This document shows, piece by piece, positions 37,394-49,077 of a stretch of DNA of 64,000 bases. The DNA is taken from positions 14,839,001-14,903,000 of the forward strand of contig NC_083385.1 in NCBI RefSeq assembly GCF_031755915.1. Reading direction: 5' to 3'. This stretch comes from Ziziphus jujuba (lineage: Eukaryota > Streptophyta > Magnoliopsida > Rosales > Rhamnaceae). The notes under the pieces are model-generated. The model made no database searches and was not told the origin of the DNA. It saw only the letters and a program-made list of their open reading frames with translations. The stretch's first letter is position 1. Each line of letters opens with the position of its first letter. A program made the position numbers and the translations under genes.

Positions 37394-39370
37394 ATGGCCA
37401 TTCCCAGCACTTTCTGCAACTCACCAACTCCAACTTGTATTTTCTTCTTCTTTGTCATTCTTCTTTTTCCTTTTGCAGATTCAATTCAATTCCAAATATC
37501 TCGCTTCGATTCTAACCAAGAAAACATATTGTACCAAGGAGATGCAGCGCCTTCAGTTGGAGCCGTAGAGCTAAACAGCAAGTACAACTACCTATGCCGA
37601 GTTGGTTGGGCCACCTATGCCGAGAGCGTCCCTCTTTGGGACTCAGAAACCGGAAAGCTAGCCGACTTCACAACCCATTTCTCCTTCACCATCAACACCC
37701 TAGGTGTTCCCCACTATGGCCATGGCTTTTCATTTTTCCTTGCTCCTGTTGGGTTTCAAATCCCTCCGAACTCCGCGGGTGGGTTTTTAGGCCTATTCAA
37801 TACCACCACAAGTGATTCGTTACGAAACCAGATTGTCCTGGTTGAGTTCGACACGTCTTCTAATCCTGAATGGGATCCTCCAGTCGAGCATGTCGGGATC
37901 AACGAAAATTCTATTTCTTCTGCCGTCTACACTCCTTGGAATGTTAGCTTGCATAGCGGAGATAACATCGATGCATGGATTGTCTACGACGCGGCCGCGA
38001 AGAATTTGAGTGTCCATTGGGAGTTCCAAAAGACCTCAAATTCAAAAGAGAATACCAGTCTAGCATATCAAATCGATTTGAAGACAGTTCTTCCGCAATG
38101 GGTCACAATTGGATTTTCAGGAGCTACTGGTCTGAACGGAGAGAGACATGTGCTTAATTCATGGGAATTCAACTCAAATCTAGATATAGAAAGAGGCGAT
38201 GGAAACAAAGCTAGAAGAAGGAAATTAATATTGGGTCTCACAATTTCGGGCGGTGTTTTCATTCTTGGGATGATTTTAGCACTTTCGATGCTGTTTTTAC
38301 GGCGGAGTAAGCAAAAGAAGAAGAGAGTAACTGAGCAGGCAGAGACAATAAATTTAACATCAATCAATGATGACCTGGAAAGAGGAGCAGGACCGAGAAG
38401 ATTTTCTTATGTTGATCTTGCTTCGGCAACCAACAGCTTCTCAGACGAAAGGAAACTCGGTGAAGGAGGGTTTGGAGCGGTTTACAGAGGCTATCTAATT
38501 GATTTAGATATTACAGTAGCTGTGAAGAAAATCTCACGGGGTTCAAAGCAAGGAAGAAAGGAGTACATAACAGAGGTGAAGGTCATCAGCAGTTTAAGAC
38601 ACCGAAATTTGGTGCAGCTCATCGGGTGGTGCCACGACAAAGGTGAGTTCCTTCTTGTCTACGAGTTCATGCCAAATGGTAGCCTCGATGCCCACCTCTT
38701 TGGTAAGAGGAAGCCTCTTACTTGGGCTGTAAGGTACAAGATATCTCTTGGGATTGCATCAGCATTGCTCTATCTTCACGAAGAGTGGGAGCAATGTGTG
38801 GTGCATCGAGATATCAAATCGAGCAATGTCATGTTAGATTCCAATTTCAATGTCAAACTTGGAGATTTTGGATTAGCAAGGTTAATGGACCATGAGCTAG
38901 GTCCCCAAACAACAGGATTGGCTGGAACATTAGGCTACTTGGCTCCAGAGTATATAAGCACAGGAAGGGCTAGCAAGGAGTCTGATGTGTATAGCTTTGG
39001 GGTGGTTTGCTTGGAAATAGCTACAGGAAGAAAGTCCGTGGATCCTATGGATAAGAATTGTCAGATGGGATTGGTAGAGTGGATTTGGGATCTTTATGGG
39101 AAAGGAAACCTTGTTTTGGGTGTGGATGGGAGAATCCAAAGTGATTTGGACAAGAAACAAGTAGAGTGTTTGATGATTGTGGGGTTGTGGTGCGCTCATC
39201 CTGACCGAAGCTTAAGACCTTCAATTAGGCAAGCAATTCATGTGCTTAACTTTGAGGCAACCTATCCAAATCTTCCATCAAAAATGCCTGTTCCTCTGTT
39301 TCATGTGCCGTCACCCTCAGTCAGCTCCGGTGAACCCTCGATAACAACAAGCATCGCTGTGGGTCGTTAA
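37394..39370 (+). CDS. L-type lectin receptor kinase, LecRK-IX-like (array gene A)
   Basis: Intronless, 658 residues. Signal peptide 1-30 (ending PFADS), legume-lectin domain about 31-265 (PPNSAGGFLGLFNTTTSDS; VEFDTSSNPEWDP; HVGIN, the metal-binding region), transmembrane helix about 278-304 followed by a basic stop-transfer, and kinase domain about 350-625. Kinase signatures: G356-EGGFG loop, VAVKK lysine, H471-R-D catalytic loop (RD kinase), D491-F-G, and A517-P-E-Y. It should sit in the plasma membrane and sense carbohydrate or other extracellular signals. In Arabidopsis the LecRK-IX members are linked to oomycete resistance and cell death. The start at 37394 is the first ATG giving a good signal peptide. 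Gene B is its closest relative in the window, and their 3' flanks (39650-39735 and 44855-44940) also align. Confidence 0.96.
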   Translation: MAIPSTFCNSPTPTCIFFFFVILLFPFADSIQFQISRFDSNQENILYQGDAAPSVGAVELNSKYNYLCRVGWATYAESVPLWDSETGKLADFTTHFSFTINTLGVPHYGHGFSFFLAPVGFQIPPNSAGGFLGLFNTTTSDSLRNQIVLVEFDTSSNPEWDPPVEHVGINENSISSAVYTPWNVSLHSGDNIDAWIVYDAAAKNLSVHWEFQKTSNSKENTSLAYQIDLKTVLPQWVTIGFSGATGLNGERHVLNSWEFNSNLDIERGDGNKARRRKLILGLTISGGVFILGMILALSMLFLRRSKQKKKRVTEQAETINLTSINDDLERGAGPRRFSYVDLASATNSFSDERKLGEGGFGAVYRGYLIDLDITVAVKKISRGSKQGRKEYITEVKVISSLRHRNLVQLIGWCHDKGEFLLVYEFMPNGSLDAHLFGKRKPLTWAVRYKISLGIASALLYLHEEWEQCVVHRDIKSSNVMLDSNFNVKLGDFGLARLMDHELGPQTTGLAGTLGYLAPEYISTGRASKESDVYSFGVVCLEIATGRKSVDPMDKNCQMGLVEWIWDLYGKGNLVLGVDGRIQSDLDKKQVECLMIVGLWCAHPDRSLRPSIRQAIHVLNFEATYPNLPSKMPVPLFHVPSPSVSSGEPSITTSIAVGR

Positions 39371-40088
39371 CTGGAATTTAAGCAATAAATATGTAATTAG
39401 ATAAGTATATGCTAAGGTCAATAATTTATTGTTGTATTAATTTTTTTAATCAAAATTGTTGTATTAATGTTTAAATCTAATTATATATGTACTATTGGAT
39501 GGTTTCGTGGACCGTGTGAAGCCAGCTAAGTTGATTATTTTGTAGGGTTTGAATGGATCAGGGAATGAAATTTAATAGTTGCAAGCATAAAATTTGGTAG
39601 TCAATGCCGATTTATGTTGCAGTGTAAAGCCGACCGATTGGATTAATATAAGAGATTAGAAAAGATATGCTGAAGTACACAGGAAGAAAACGATCTGATA
39701 GGTGATCATGACTTGGGAAAGTCATTTGCAAGGAAATCTATATATTATATCCTTTAATGGGGCCCCTAGAGCCGAGTTTTTATATACATAATTTATTTAT
39801 TCTTACTTAAGGTTTTGGAATGGAATATTAGATTGTACGTAGTTATTGGACTGTCCCATGTACGTCTCGGGGGAGTACAAAAATTTGTTGTTATCATAAT
39901 GTTTTTTTTTTTTTAATAATAAATCACCAGAAATTATATAAAGGATTAATTAATGAATTAAATCATTGAGATTTGGAACGAAGAGGGGCGCCCCGAAAAA
40001 AAAAAAAAAAAGTCAAAATGAAATTGTCATCTTTTTATTTTTATTTTTATAATTATCTTTTTATTTTATTTTATTTTTTTATTTTTTT

Positions 40089-40255
40089 CATTTTGATGTC
40101 TTTGAGCCTATAACATTTCAATTTAATTGTAGATGTGCAAAACTTACCAACTAAACTAACATCATTTATCTTTTTTTATTTTGATATCTTTGAGCCACAA
40201 CATTTCAATTCAATTATAGGTGTGTGTAACTTACCAACTAAACTAACATCACTTA
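40089..40255. repeat. Tandem duplication, two units of about 85 bp
   Basis: Both units read TTTTGAT-TCTTTGAGCC, then AACATTTCAATT, then ACTTACCAACTAAACTAACATC (given here in pieces with variable joints). The units begin near 40089 and 40177. Non-coding. Confidence 0.75.
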
Positions 40256-42339
40256 AATACTAAATTGTCATCAAATCATAATTTTATACTATCATGATTC
40301 AGCTAATAACCAATGATGATAAAATTGGTACTTATTTGCCTAATATACTCCTGGAAAACGGGGAGAAAAACGAACAGTTTTAAATGTAGGAGCTTTAATA
40401 GTTTTGATCGTTTGAGGACATAGATGATAAATATGAAATTCATGAATCAAATTGCAAATCGGTGCAAAATTGACAGGACATAGCTGCAAAAAAGGCTAAT
40501 TTTTATTTAAAAAATCAAGGATCTACTTTTTATTTATTTATTATTTTTTTGGTGAATGAGCATCCACCATCAAACTACTAATTTTGGGTTGAAAGTATCA
40601 AACCTTGAAATCTAAAACATCATTGTCACTCCAGAAATTGTGAAATTCTTGGACGTAAACTAACAAAATATTGCATAGAATGTAAATTGCTGATTGGTGA
40701 GGGTGGGTCCACCAATCATATTGGGAAGATACTTCAATTTCTCCCCTTTATCTTTTTATTTTTACCCAGACAATAATAATAATAATAATAATAACAACAA
40801 CAACAAATAATTATTTTATAATCCTCTATGTGACTAAACAAAGTGCAAAACGTCTAGCTCAATTTATCATGAGATTAAGTATTTGTTTGGCAGATTTTTT
40901 TTTTTTTACCAAAATTTTTTTTGTTAAAAATAAAAATATTTGATAAAAATTAACAAGTACTTGTTGATAAAAAAAAAATAATTTTTTTAAGCTATTTAAA
41001 AAAAATTTAAATTTTATGCTTATCTAGAAAAATTCTTTTTTCTAGTTTATATTGAAACTCAATAAATATTTAATATATCTTTTTTAGTTTAGATGATAAA
41101 TCAGTGAATATTTAATGCAATTTTTTATTTACGATTAAATACTTATTAGTTTTTTAATAAAAAAATTTTTCTAAAAAATATTTTATACAAAATTGTATAG
41201 ACTAAAGCTTTATTTTTATTAGCTATACCAAATAGATTCTAAAGATTGCAAACCATGTTCTATAATTGCATTATAATCAAAAACCATAATTATTAATTTT
41301 ATATAATATGTACCAAATCAAAAATAAATGGCTCAATATAATGGACCTAAATTGCAACATCATCGGGCCAAAAGGTATCAGTTAAAATGCAAATAACCCC
41401 CAAAACATATTATTCTAGTTGTGATCCTGTGGAGGTCTATTGTCAAAGTCTATTATCGGCTATTTGTTTATTGATTCTTGAAAGATCCTGCTTTTTAATT
41501 TATAAATTAGTCTTCGTATCTCCTTCATTTTAGTAATATATAATAATATATACGACTTATGTGACTAATATAGATTTTGAGTTTAGAATATAGCAATTCC
41601 ATAGTAAATAGGCATCTCACATATGCATATACTTATTCAATTATTATATATTATTATAATTGCGTAACTTATTTACGGTCCAATGACTCCAAAAGTTCAT
41701 TTTTTCCTCAAACCAAAACATACTATTAATAATACAATCCTTATTGGCCTTTTCTATTTCGCTTCTCTTTATTTTTATTTTTATTTATTTATTTATTTGG
41801 TTAGGTAAAATGATATTGTATTCTAAAGAGAAGGGAACGTGTGACTTGACCCCGCCTTCTCATGGATAATGGATGCGAGAGGCTTCTTCATAGTGATTTT
41901 TTATTTCAAGATTTTTTTTTTTTTTAAAATTTAGTATGGGATTCAAATTGGGAATCATTATTGAAAGAAGAGAATGGTATTTCTAATAATTTATCCTAAA
42001 AGACATTGTTAATTTTAGAAAAATATTATTTATTACTGTAAACAATTACCAATAGCACTATATGCAAACAATATTATATATCAGATAATAATTTAAATAT
42101 TTATAATTAGAGGATTTGCTTATAGAGTTTTAGTATAAAAATAATCTAATTTAATAATTTAAATGAAATTTGGAAGACCAAACGTAGCTTCAATAGTTAA
42201 TAAAAAAAAGACAAAAAAAATCACATATAGCCTTAATTAATTTCTTTGGCTCGGCTGACCTGGGCCAACTTTAACTAGGAGATCGTTAATCAGTTCTAAA
42301 GCCAAAATATAATATTTATTGTTGCCCATTCATTTTCAA

Positions 42340-42365
42340 GCGTTGACACTCCTATTCTGGCGATG
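42340..42365 (+). promoter_or_regulatory. Conserved LecRK promoter block with W-box (copy B)
   Basis: Matches 37138-37163 with three mismatches and keeps TTGAC. It is about 320 bp upstream of the start of gene B; the extra distance relative to gene A is mostly explained by the 73-bp promoter duplication. Confidence 0.6.
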
Positions 42366-42417
42366 GTTCAGTCTTTACACGTACATATTAAAATCGCTAT
42401 CAGTGGAAATTGTCAAT

Positions 42418-42449
<32 letters not shown>

Positions 42450-42474
42450 AAAACTAAGGGGCGGTGGATGAAAC

Positions 42475-42620
42475 ATGATCATCAATCCATCATTAAACAT
42501 ATGATATATAAATTAAATACAAAATTATTGCATATAATTATAAAAAAATGATCATCAATCCATCATTAAACATATAATATATAAACTAAATACAAAATCA
42601 TTTCATATAATTATACAAAG
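42475..42620 (+). repeat. 73-bp tandem duplication in the promoter of LecRK gene B
   Basis: Units at 42475-42547 and 42548-42620, each starting ATGATCATCAATCCATCATT. A few substitutions separate them, so the duplication is recent. It ends about 67 bases before the ATG, so it overlaps the core promoter or leader. Confidence 0.85.
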
Positions 42621-42687
42621 TTCTCTGTAATATATGTAGAAGACTTAAAACTAGTCCAATATTTCTTTGGTCCATATCTTTCAAGCC

Positions 42688-44655
42688 ATGTCTACCAATA
42701 TTTCCTGCAACCTACCTCTCTTCTTCTTAGTCATACTTCTTCTAATTCCTTGTTCCAATACAATTCAATTCCAAATATCTCGTTTCAATCCGGACCAAAC
42801 CGACATATTATACCAAGGAGATGCAGTTCCTTCTGTTGGAGCCATCGAGTTGATTAACAAAGTGAATTATCTATGCCGAGTTGGTTGGGAAACCTACGTT
42901 GAGAGTGTACCTCTATGGGACTCACAAACAGGGAACCTTGCCGACTTCACCACCCATTTCTCCTTCAATATTTACACGCAAGGCGCAGCTCGTTACGGCC
43001 ATGGCATCGCCTTCTTCCTTGCCCCTGTGGGATTTCAAATCCCACCGAATTCAGCCGGTGGCTTTCTCGGCCTATTCAATACCACAACCAGCGACTCATC
43101 TCGAAACCAGATTGTCCTTGTTGAGTTCGACACGTTTTCGAACCCTGAATGGGATCCTTCATTTGAGCATGTTGGGATCAACAACAATTCTATTGCTTCT
43201 GCAGTTTATACTCCTTGGAATGTAAGCTTGCATGGCGGAGATACCGTTGATGTGTGGATTGCCTACAACTCTACTACAAAGAATTTGAGCGTCAATTGGA
43301 AGTACCAAACCACCTCTGATTCGAAAGAGAATACTAGTCTGTCTTATCAAATAGATTTGAAGCAGATTCTTCCCCAGTGGGTCACAATTGGATTTTCAGC
43401 TGCTACCGGTCAGTATGTAGAGAGAAATAGCCTCAATTCATGGGAATTCAATTCGACTTTGGATATAAAATTAGAACAAGGTGATGATGGGACAAAGGCA
43501 AGAAGAAGGAGACTAATATTGGGTTTCACAATTTCGGGTGGTGTTCTTTTCATAGTAGGGATGATCATAGCATTTTCAATTTTTTTGTTTAGAAAGAAGA
43601 AAAAGAAGAAGAAATTTGAGACGACTGAGACATTAATCAGTGATGATCTAGAAAGAGGAGCAGGACCAAAAAGGTTTTCTTACGGAGAGCTTGCTTCAGC
43701 AACAAGCAACTTCTCGAACGCAAGGAAGCTCGGTGAAGGAGGCTTTGGTGCTGTCTACAGGGGCTATCTGATTGATTTAGACATCACAGTAGCCGTGAAG
43801 AAAATCTCAAGAGGGTCTAGACAAGGTAAGAAAGAGTACATAACGGAAGTGAAGGTGATTAGCAGCTTGAGACATCGGAATTTGGTGCAACTTATAGGAT
43901 GGTGTCACGAAAGAGGTGAGTTTCTCCTGGCGTACGAGTTCATGCCAAACGGAAGCCTTGACACCCACCTATTCCGAAAGAGGAATTCTCTCAATTGGAG
44001 TGTGAGATACAAGATATCTATCGGATTAGCCTCGGCGTTGCTCTATCTTCATGAGGAATGGGAGCAATGTGTAGTGCACCGAGATATCAAATCTAGCAAC
44101 GTGATGCTAGATTCCAACTTGAATGTGAAGCTTGGAGACTTTGGATTGGCTCGATTAATGGACCATGAGCTCGGTCCCCAAACAACTGGGTTGGTTGGAA
44201 CATTAGGCTACTTGGCTCCAGAATATATAAGCACAGGAAGGGCTAGTAGGGAGTCGGATGTTTATAGCTTTGGAGTGGTTTGCTTGGAAATAGCTACAGG
44301 AAGAAAGTCGGCTGATCAACCGGAAATGGATTCACATATTGGATTGGTAGAGTGGGTTTGGGAGCTTTATGGGAAAGGAAAGCTTCTTTTGGGTGTCGAT
44401 GAGAGACTTGATCATGAGTTAGATTTGGACAAGAAACAACTAGAGTGTTTGATGATTGTGGGGTTGTGGTGTGCTCATCCTGATAGAAGTCTAAGGCCTT
44501 CAATAAGGCAAGCAATTCATGTGCTTAACTTTGAGGCAACCTATCCAAATCTTCCATCAAAAATGCCTGTTCCTTTGTATCACATTTTCTCTCCATCAGT
44601 CAGCTCCGGATCCGGTGAACCTTCAATTACTTCTAGCGTAGGTTTGGGTCGTTAA
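42688..44655 (+). CDS. L-type lectin receptor kinase, LecRK-IX-like (array gene B)
   Basis: Intronless, 655 residues. Signal peptide about 1-25 (LLLIPCSNT), lectin domain about 26-262 with the PPNSAGGFLGLFNTTTSDS and VEFDTFSNPEWDP motifs, and a transmembrane helix about 274-300 followed by a run of seven lysines. The kinase has its P-loop at G349 (GEGGFGAVYRG), VAVKK, the H464-R-D catalytic loop and GTLGYLAPEY. Compared with gene A the juxtamembrane segment is a few residues shorter: the INLTSIN stretch is missing before DDLERGAGP. It shares with A the sequences KKISRGS, YISTGRAS and a C terminus of SVSSG-GEPSIT, so A and B are sister duplicates. The ATG chosen gives a clean signal peptide. 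All catalytic residues are present, so it is probably active. Confidence 0.96.
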   Translation: MSTNISCNLPLFFLVILLLIPCSNTIQFQISRFNPDQTDILYQGDAVPSVGAIELINKVNYLCRVGWETYVESVPLWDSQTGNLADFTTHFSFNIYTQGAARYGHGIAFFLAPVGFQIPPNSAGGFLGLFNTTTSDSSRNQIVLVEFDTFSNPEWDPSFEHVGINNNSIASAVYTPWNVSLHGGDTVDVWIAYNSTTKNLSVNWKYQTTSDSKENTSLSYQIDLKQILPQWVTIGFSAATGQYVERNSLNSWEFNSTLDIKLEQGDDGTKARRRRLILGFTISGGVLFIVGMIIAFSIFLFRKKKKKKKFETTETLISDDLERGAGPKRFSYGELASATSNFSNARKLGEGGFGAVYRGYLIDLDITVAVKKISRGSRQGKKEYITEVKVISSLRHRNLVQLIGWCHERGEFLLAYEFMPNGSLDTHLFRKRNSLNWSVRYKISIGLASALLYLHEEWEQCVVHRDIKSSNVMLDSNLNVKLGDFGLARLMDHELGPQTTGLVGTLGYLAPEYISTGRASRESDVYSFGVVCLEIATGRKSADQPEMDSHIGLVEWVWELYGKGKLLLGVDERLDHELDLDKKQLECLMIVGLWCAHPDRSLRPSIRQAIHVLNFEATYPNLPSKMPVPLYHIFSPSVSSGSGEPSITSSVGLGR

Positions 44656-47190
44656 AATAATGCTAGAATATATTATGACTGTAAAATATGTAAGATATAT
44701 AACTAAATGTTTGTAACCACTATGTTTTTGTTTAATTATTATCATTATTATCCTTTTTCTATGCCTTTTTATATATGGACTGCCTAAAATTGGTGGACTA
44801 CTTTTATCTCTTAAACGTTTTATATTTCCATATCCATTCGTTGAATATATAAAACAGATCAGATAAGATATTGAAGAGTACAGGAGCAAGAAAACGATCT
44901 AATAGGTGACTTGGGAAAGTCCTATGCAAGGATTGACCGCAAAGGAATATTTATATTATCTACTCTAAGTGTAGCCTGATTCTCCTCTATAGCAGGAGTT
45001 TTGTTTTTTCTCTTGCACCTTTTGTAATGTATTATTCTGCTTAGCAAGTTGCATTATATGTGTCTCTAGTAATTAATATTAATTTGTTTGTTCTTTCAAT
45101 TTGTTGTGATAACACACACACATACACGTATATAAATGTTTTGTTGATAATAAACCATTTGAAATTTGAACGTTTTAAATTTTAATTATGTAATTAGATA
45201 ATTATTGTGTTTTGAAATTAATAGCAGGAAGCGTGGAAAAGTCAAGAGAAGAATTGTACTTTATCGTGTCTCTTTCATCGCAATTGCAGGTTATCAGGCT
45301 ACATCTTAATCCGTCCAATTAGGTTCAATCATGGGAATTAATAATTAAGTTTTTTTAGGGCAATTGATAATTAAGTTAATTAGGCGTAACGTTGAACAAT
45401 ATTAATCCAAAACTCCTTAGTTTATGTATTTTCCTTTTTTTTAATCATAGAGAAGAGAGTGACTGCTATAATGTTATTAATTTATCTAAATTTACCAAAA
45501 ATGTCATATATAAATTCATTTCCGGCTTATATTTTTTCAAAGTAACATACATGTACAATTAAGCTCAATTAAAGTTCACTTTATCTAAGTAAATTAAGCT
45601 CTATCCTTAATAACCATTGAATTTTGGAAGATTCACCTCATTAATGAATGTGAATTTTAGTTTAATAAAGTACAATAAACTTTACTTCAAACTAAATGAT
45701 ACACATGTAATAAATTTTATTACAAAATGCGGCTGTCCCTCTCAATAGTGTGAACGCCTAACATTAATATGCTGTTTTATAAAGGGCACACATGTATCTT
45801 ATAACAAATTTGCATATGTAATATATATATTATCTTACATATGTAATGTATTGGTAGTGGATCGCTTTTCCATTTTTTTTTCCCCATATCATAACTTTTG
45901 TATTTTCTATCCCTTTGGAATAGCCGAATTGGTAATAACCATCACTGATAAATTTTAAATTTTGAGTTTTATGGCCTAGTGTTAAAATTTTTCTTCCCAA
46001 TTTATCAAAAAAATCTATCTATATATAAATATATATATATTTTTATTTTATTTTTTTTATATATACCTTTATATTTTTTAGGTACCTTTAGTTCTAACAT
46101 TACAACCCTACCATTTAGCCAACTTTTACAGGTCAAGTCAGGTAAGGAAAAGTGTAATGTATGTGAAAATAGGTAATGCAATCAAAATTTTCTTTTTTTG
46201 TTTTTGGGGAAAATTTTCATTTAAACCTATTCAAATTTTGTCTAATTACATTTAAATTTATATTTTTGAAAATTATCATTTAAATTTATAATTTTTACTA
46301 GTTAATTTTAATTATCAAATATTATTTAATTATAAAATGCTTATTTTTAATTTTTTCCGTGACTATTAACTATTAAAATTGATTGATAAAAACTAAAAAA
46401 TAAGTTTAATTTGATAAGTATGAAAAACTATTAACCTCAACTATAGAGAGAGAGGTTAATGATAATCTTCCAAAAGCGCCAATTTAAGTCTAACTAACTA
46501 ACGGCTTTTTTTTTTTTAAAACATTTTTGATTAAACAGGTTATGGAAGCGTGATGGCCATAACTCCACGTCCCCAAACTTTGGTGAAGTGGGCTTCTTGT
46601 TTGCCTTTTCAACAACTCGGCCATATTTGGTCCGTCCTGGCCCAATGTCATCAGGTCGTTTTTGTATAATAATTTGTCATCATTTCTATTTATTTGAGCT
46701 GATCACCCGCTGCATAATAAACTTGAAGAAATGAGGACAAGAAAATAATAATAATAAAGCTAAACAGTGGAACGATGCTGTACGTAGGATTATATTAAAT
46801 ATGAAACCAAGGAGGATCAGATTCTCTGCATATAATTAACAAAAGCTACTTATGCTAAAATAATAATTCTACTACTAATAATAATAATAAAGAAGCAGCA
46901 TTCCAAATATTGACTAAATGAGGAACACGTTCTGATATCACTTTTTTTTCACCCCCCCCTAAAGATAATAACTTAACTAAAAATGTTAATTAACGTTTCT
47001 GTGGGACAATCCCACAGTAAAAGCTAACGGTTTTATTGAATAATAATCTCAGAATTCCCTTGTCTTAATATCCCTCCCCCAAAAAAAAAAATACCAGTCA
47101 AAATTTTCTGCTATATGTGTAATTAATATACATTAAAAGTCACAATTCTTTCAAATGATAGATGCTATTATTCTTTCAAATAATATAAAT

Positions 47191-47221
<31 letters not shown>

Positions 47222-47403
47222 CGGAAAGGAAAAAAAAAAGAAAAAAAAAAGGAATTGATTAAAAAAGATGGATGATAACCAAAAACAATTGATTTCAAAC
47301 TATAGATTCATTACCGCAAAATAAATTCCATTATTAAGGATCCATTAACAAACATAATGGTTGACTTGTTTGGAAGTCAATATATTGACTAAATTGAGCT
47401 TAG

Positions 47404-47793
47404 ACAGAAATCTCTTATAAACACGTAAAAATTGCTTGATACAAGAGGGTGTTCGGGTGTTCCATTTATCTTTTATTAGGAGTCTTTAGAAGTCATAATT
47501 TCTCTTAATCAGAAATTGTATTTGGGTGTTAAATATAAGACAAATCTATCTGATCAATACGAATACTTTTAGCTCTTTTATCATAAAATTTAAAATCTAT
47601 TTATACATATATATATATATATATATACATGCACAATAAGATTTAAAATAAAAATAAAAGTTAAAATAGATGATTATTCATTTAAAACTTTTGAATTTAA
47701 TAAATCGTAATATCAAATTTAAAAATTTTACACGATTAAATTTACCTATTTTCAATTTTTTTAAATTGAAAATATCTTCATTGGAATTTAATT

Positions 47794-47835
<42 letters not shown>

Positions 47836-48037
47836 CATGTTAACGCAACTCACTAGAAGTCCAACATGTTAAAGCAACTCACTAGAAGTCCACCTGCGAG
47901 AGTCAACAGCCCACGTTGACCGCAACTTACTAGTAGCTCGCACTGCCTGTCGATTTTATTTACAGAAATCATTACTTAGTTTATTCCAATTATTTAGTTA
48001 TTGGAGCTTTCCAGGAAATCCACATTGAATAACTTTC
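47404..48037. repeat. Duplicated block upstream of LecRK gene C (copy 1)
   Basis: From GAAATCTCTTATAAACACGT to GGAGCTTTCCAGGAAATCCA the text matches 58688-59191 with scattered changes and small gaps. A continuation after a 540-bp interruption (48586-48630) matches 59192-59240. Confidence 0.85.
47834..47891. repeat. 29-bp tandem repeat, two units
   Basis: Units 47834-47862 and 47863-47891, each AACATGTTAA-GCAACTCACTAGAAGTCC with one internal difference. The copy of this block near 59010-59040 has only one unit. A W-box TTGACC follows at about 47917-47922. Confidence 0.85.
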
Positions 48038-48577
48038 TATTTTTTGCACATGCCCCATTTGAATATCTTAGCAATATGTAATTTTACCTCATTTCATGCC
48101 ACGTAAATTTAGCTCCGAAATTTCATCTTTTAAGGATCGAATTTATTCCTTATAGGATTATTTCACTTAAAGCTTACGGCTTTTTATTTTTCAAAGAAAA
48201 GATAATAATTTCTTCATTTTTGAAAATTTTTTATGATGAATTTGGATGACTTATTTATTCAACTTTTGTCAACATATATTTGCTCGCAGTACGGTAAAAT
48301 ATGCCTATGAAGTTTAGCATAACAATATGATTTTGGGAAAAACATAATTTTGGCATTAATATTCTTTGTATTAGTGACTGCTAGAGCTGAAACCTTTCAT
48401 CAGCGGAATCGACATGAAAATCTCGATCTTGTTATAGAAAATTATACAAGTTATTCTGAATATTATTTGGGGACAGAGTTATTTATAATCGCTCAATATG
48501 AAACCTTTAAAGCAACAATTTTTATAGCAATAGGTATCTTTATTAATTCATTAAAAATTATTAGCAGATGATATTAC
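48038..48577. mobile_element. Candidate 540-bp insertion flanked by 8-bp direct repeats
   Basis: TAACTTTC occurs at 48030-48037 and again at 48578-48585. In the duplicate block at 59184-59191 a single TAACTTTC joins the two sides directly, as an empty site would. The insert contains no recognised domain; its ends (TATTTTTTGCAC and, read inward from the right, GTAATATCATCTG) show no terminal inverted repeat. It may be an unclassified non-autonomous element. The alternative is a deletion between direct repeats in the other copy. Confidence 0.5.
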
Positions 48578-49077
48578 TAACTTTCAAGTCGCTGACATTG
48601 CTGTTTGCAAAATTAAAATATTTTTCCAAAAAGAAAAAAAAAAAAAAACAAACTATTTGATATAAAAGCAAAGAGACCGATACAGTAGATATTGAAGCCA
48701 CAAATCGCGGTGGAACGTGCAAGAAAAACAATCGACAGTAACAAATTTGTTGTCGTTGTATGACCAATTAATGCTACATTATTTCAAAGTTAGGAGTTTA
48801 TATTCCAAGCTCGCAATAATATTCACTTGTAGATTATTCTTTAAATGCGACCGTCAAGTCTTCGTCTATACAATCAGGTCAACAAAATCTACTTTGAAAG
48901 AAGTTTCTTAATTGACAAATAACGAAAATTTTTGTTGGAAATTCTTGTATAAATCAGATATTCATACACACATATTAACCAAGTATTAAATTAGGGTGTT
49001 GAGGTTACTAATTCCACTTTTTCTCCTTCCTCTCTTCAGTGTTTGCCTTTGCTTGTTTTTTTGGGGGTGCAAAACAC

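Larger units (their letters stand above)
39371..42687. other. Intergenic region between LecRK genes A and B
   Basis: The 3' flank of A (39600-39760) resembles the 3' flank of B (44840-44960). Contains a tandem duplication at 40089-40255, (AAT)n near 40770-40795 and T/A-rich tracts. The promoter of B starts near 42300. No other gene was seen. Confidence 0.6.
44656..49077. other. Intergenic region between LecRK genes B and C
   Basis: No further gene seen. Contains the B 3' flank, (TA)n near 46021-46040, 47608-47626 and 47800-47835, (GAAA)n at about 47202-47220, a block at 47404-48630 that reappears in shortened form at 58688-59240, a 29-bp tandem repeat and a 540-bp candidate insertion, followed by the promoter of gene C. 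Confidence 0.6.

Noticed and set aside
48350..48571. ORF inside the 540-bp candidate insertion
   Set aside because: Low similarity to anything recognisable; the start is a non-ATG codon and composition is that of AT-rich non-coding DNA.
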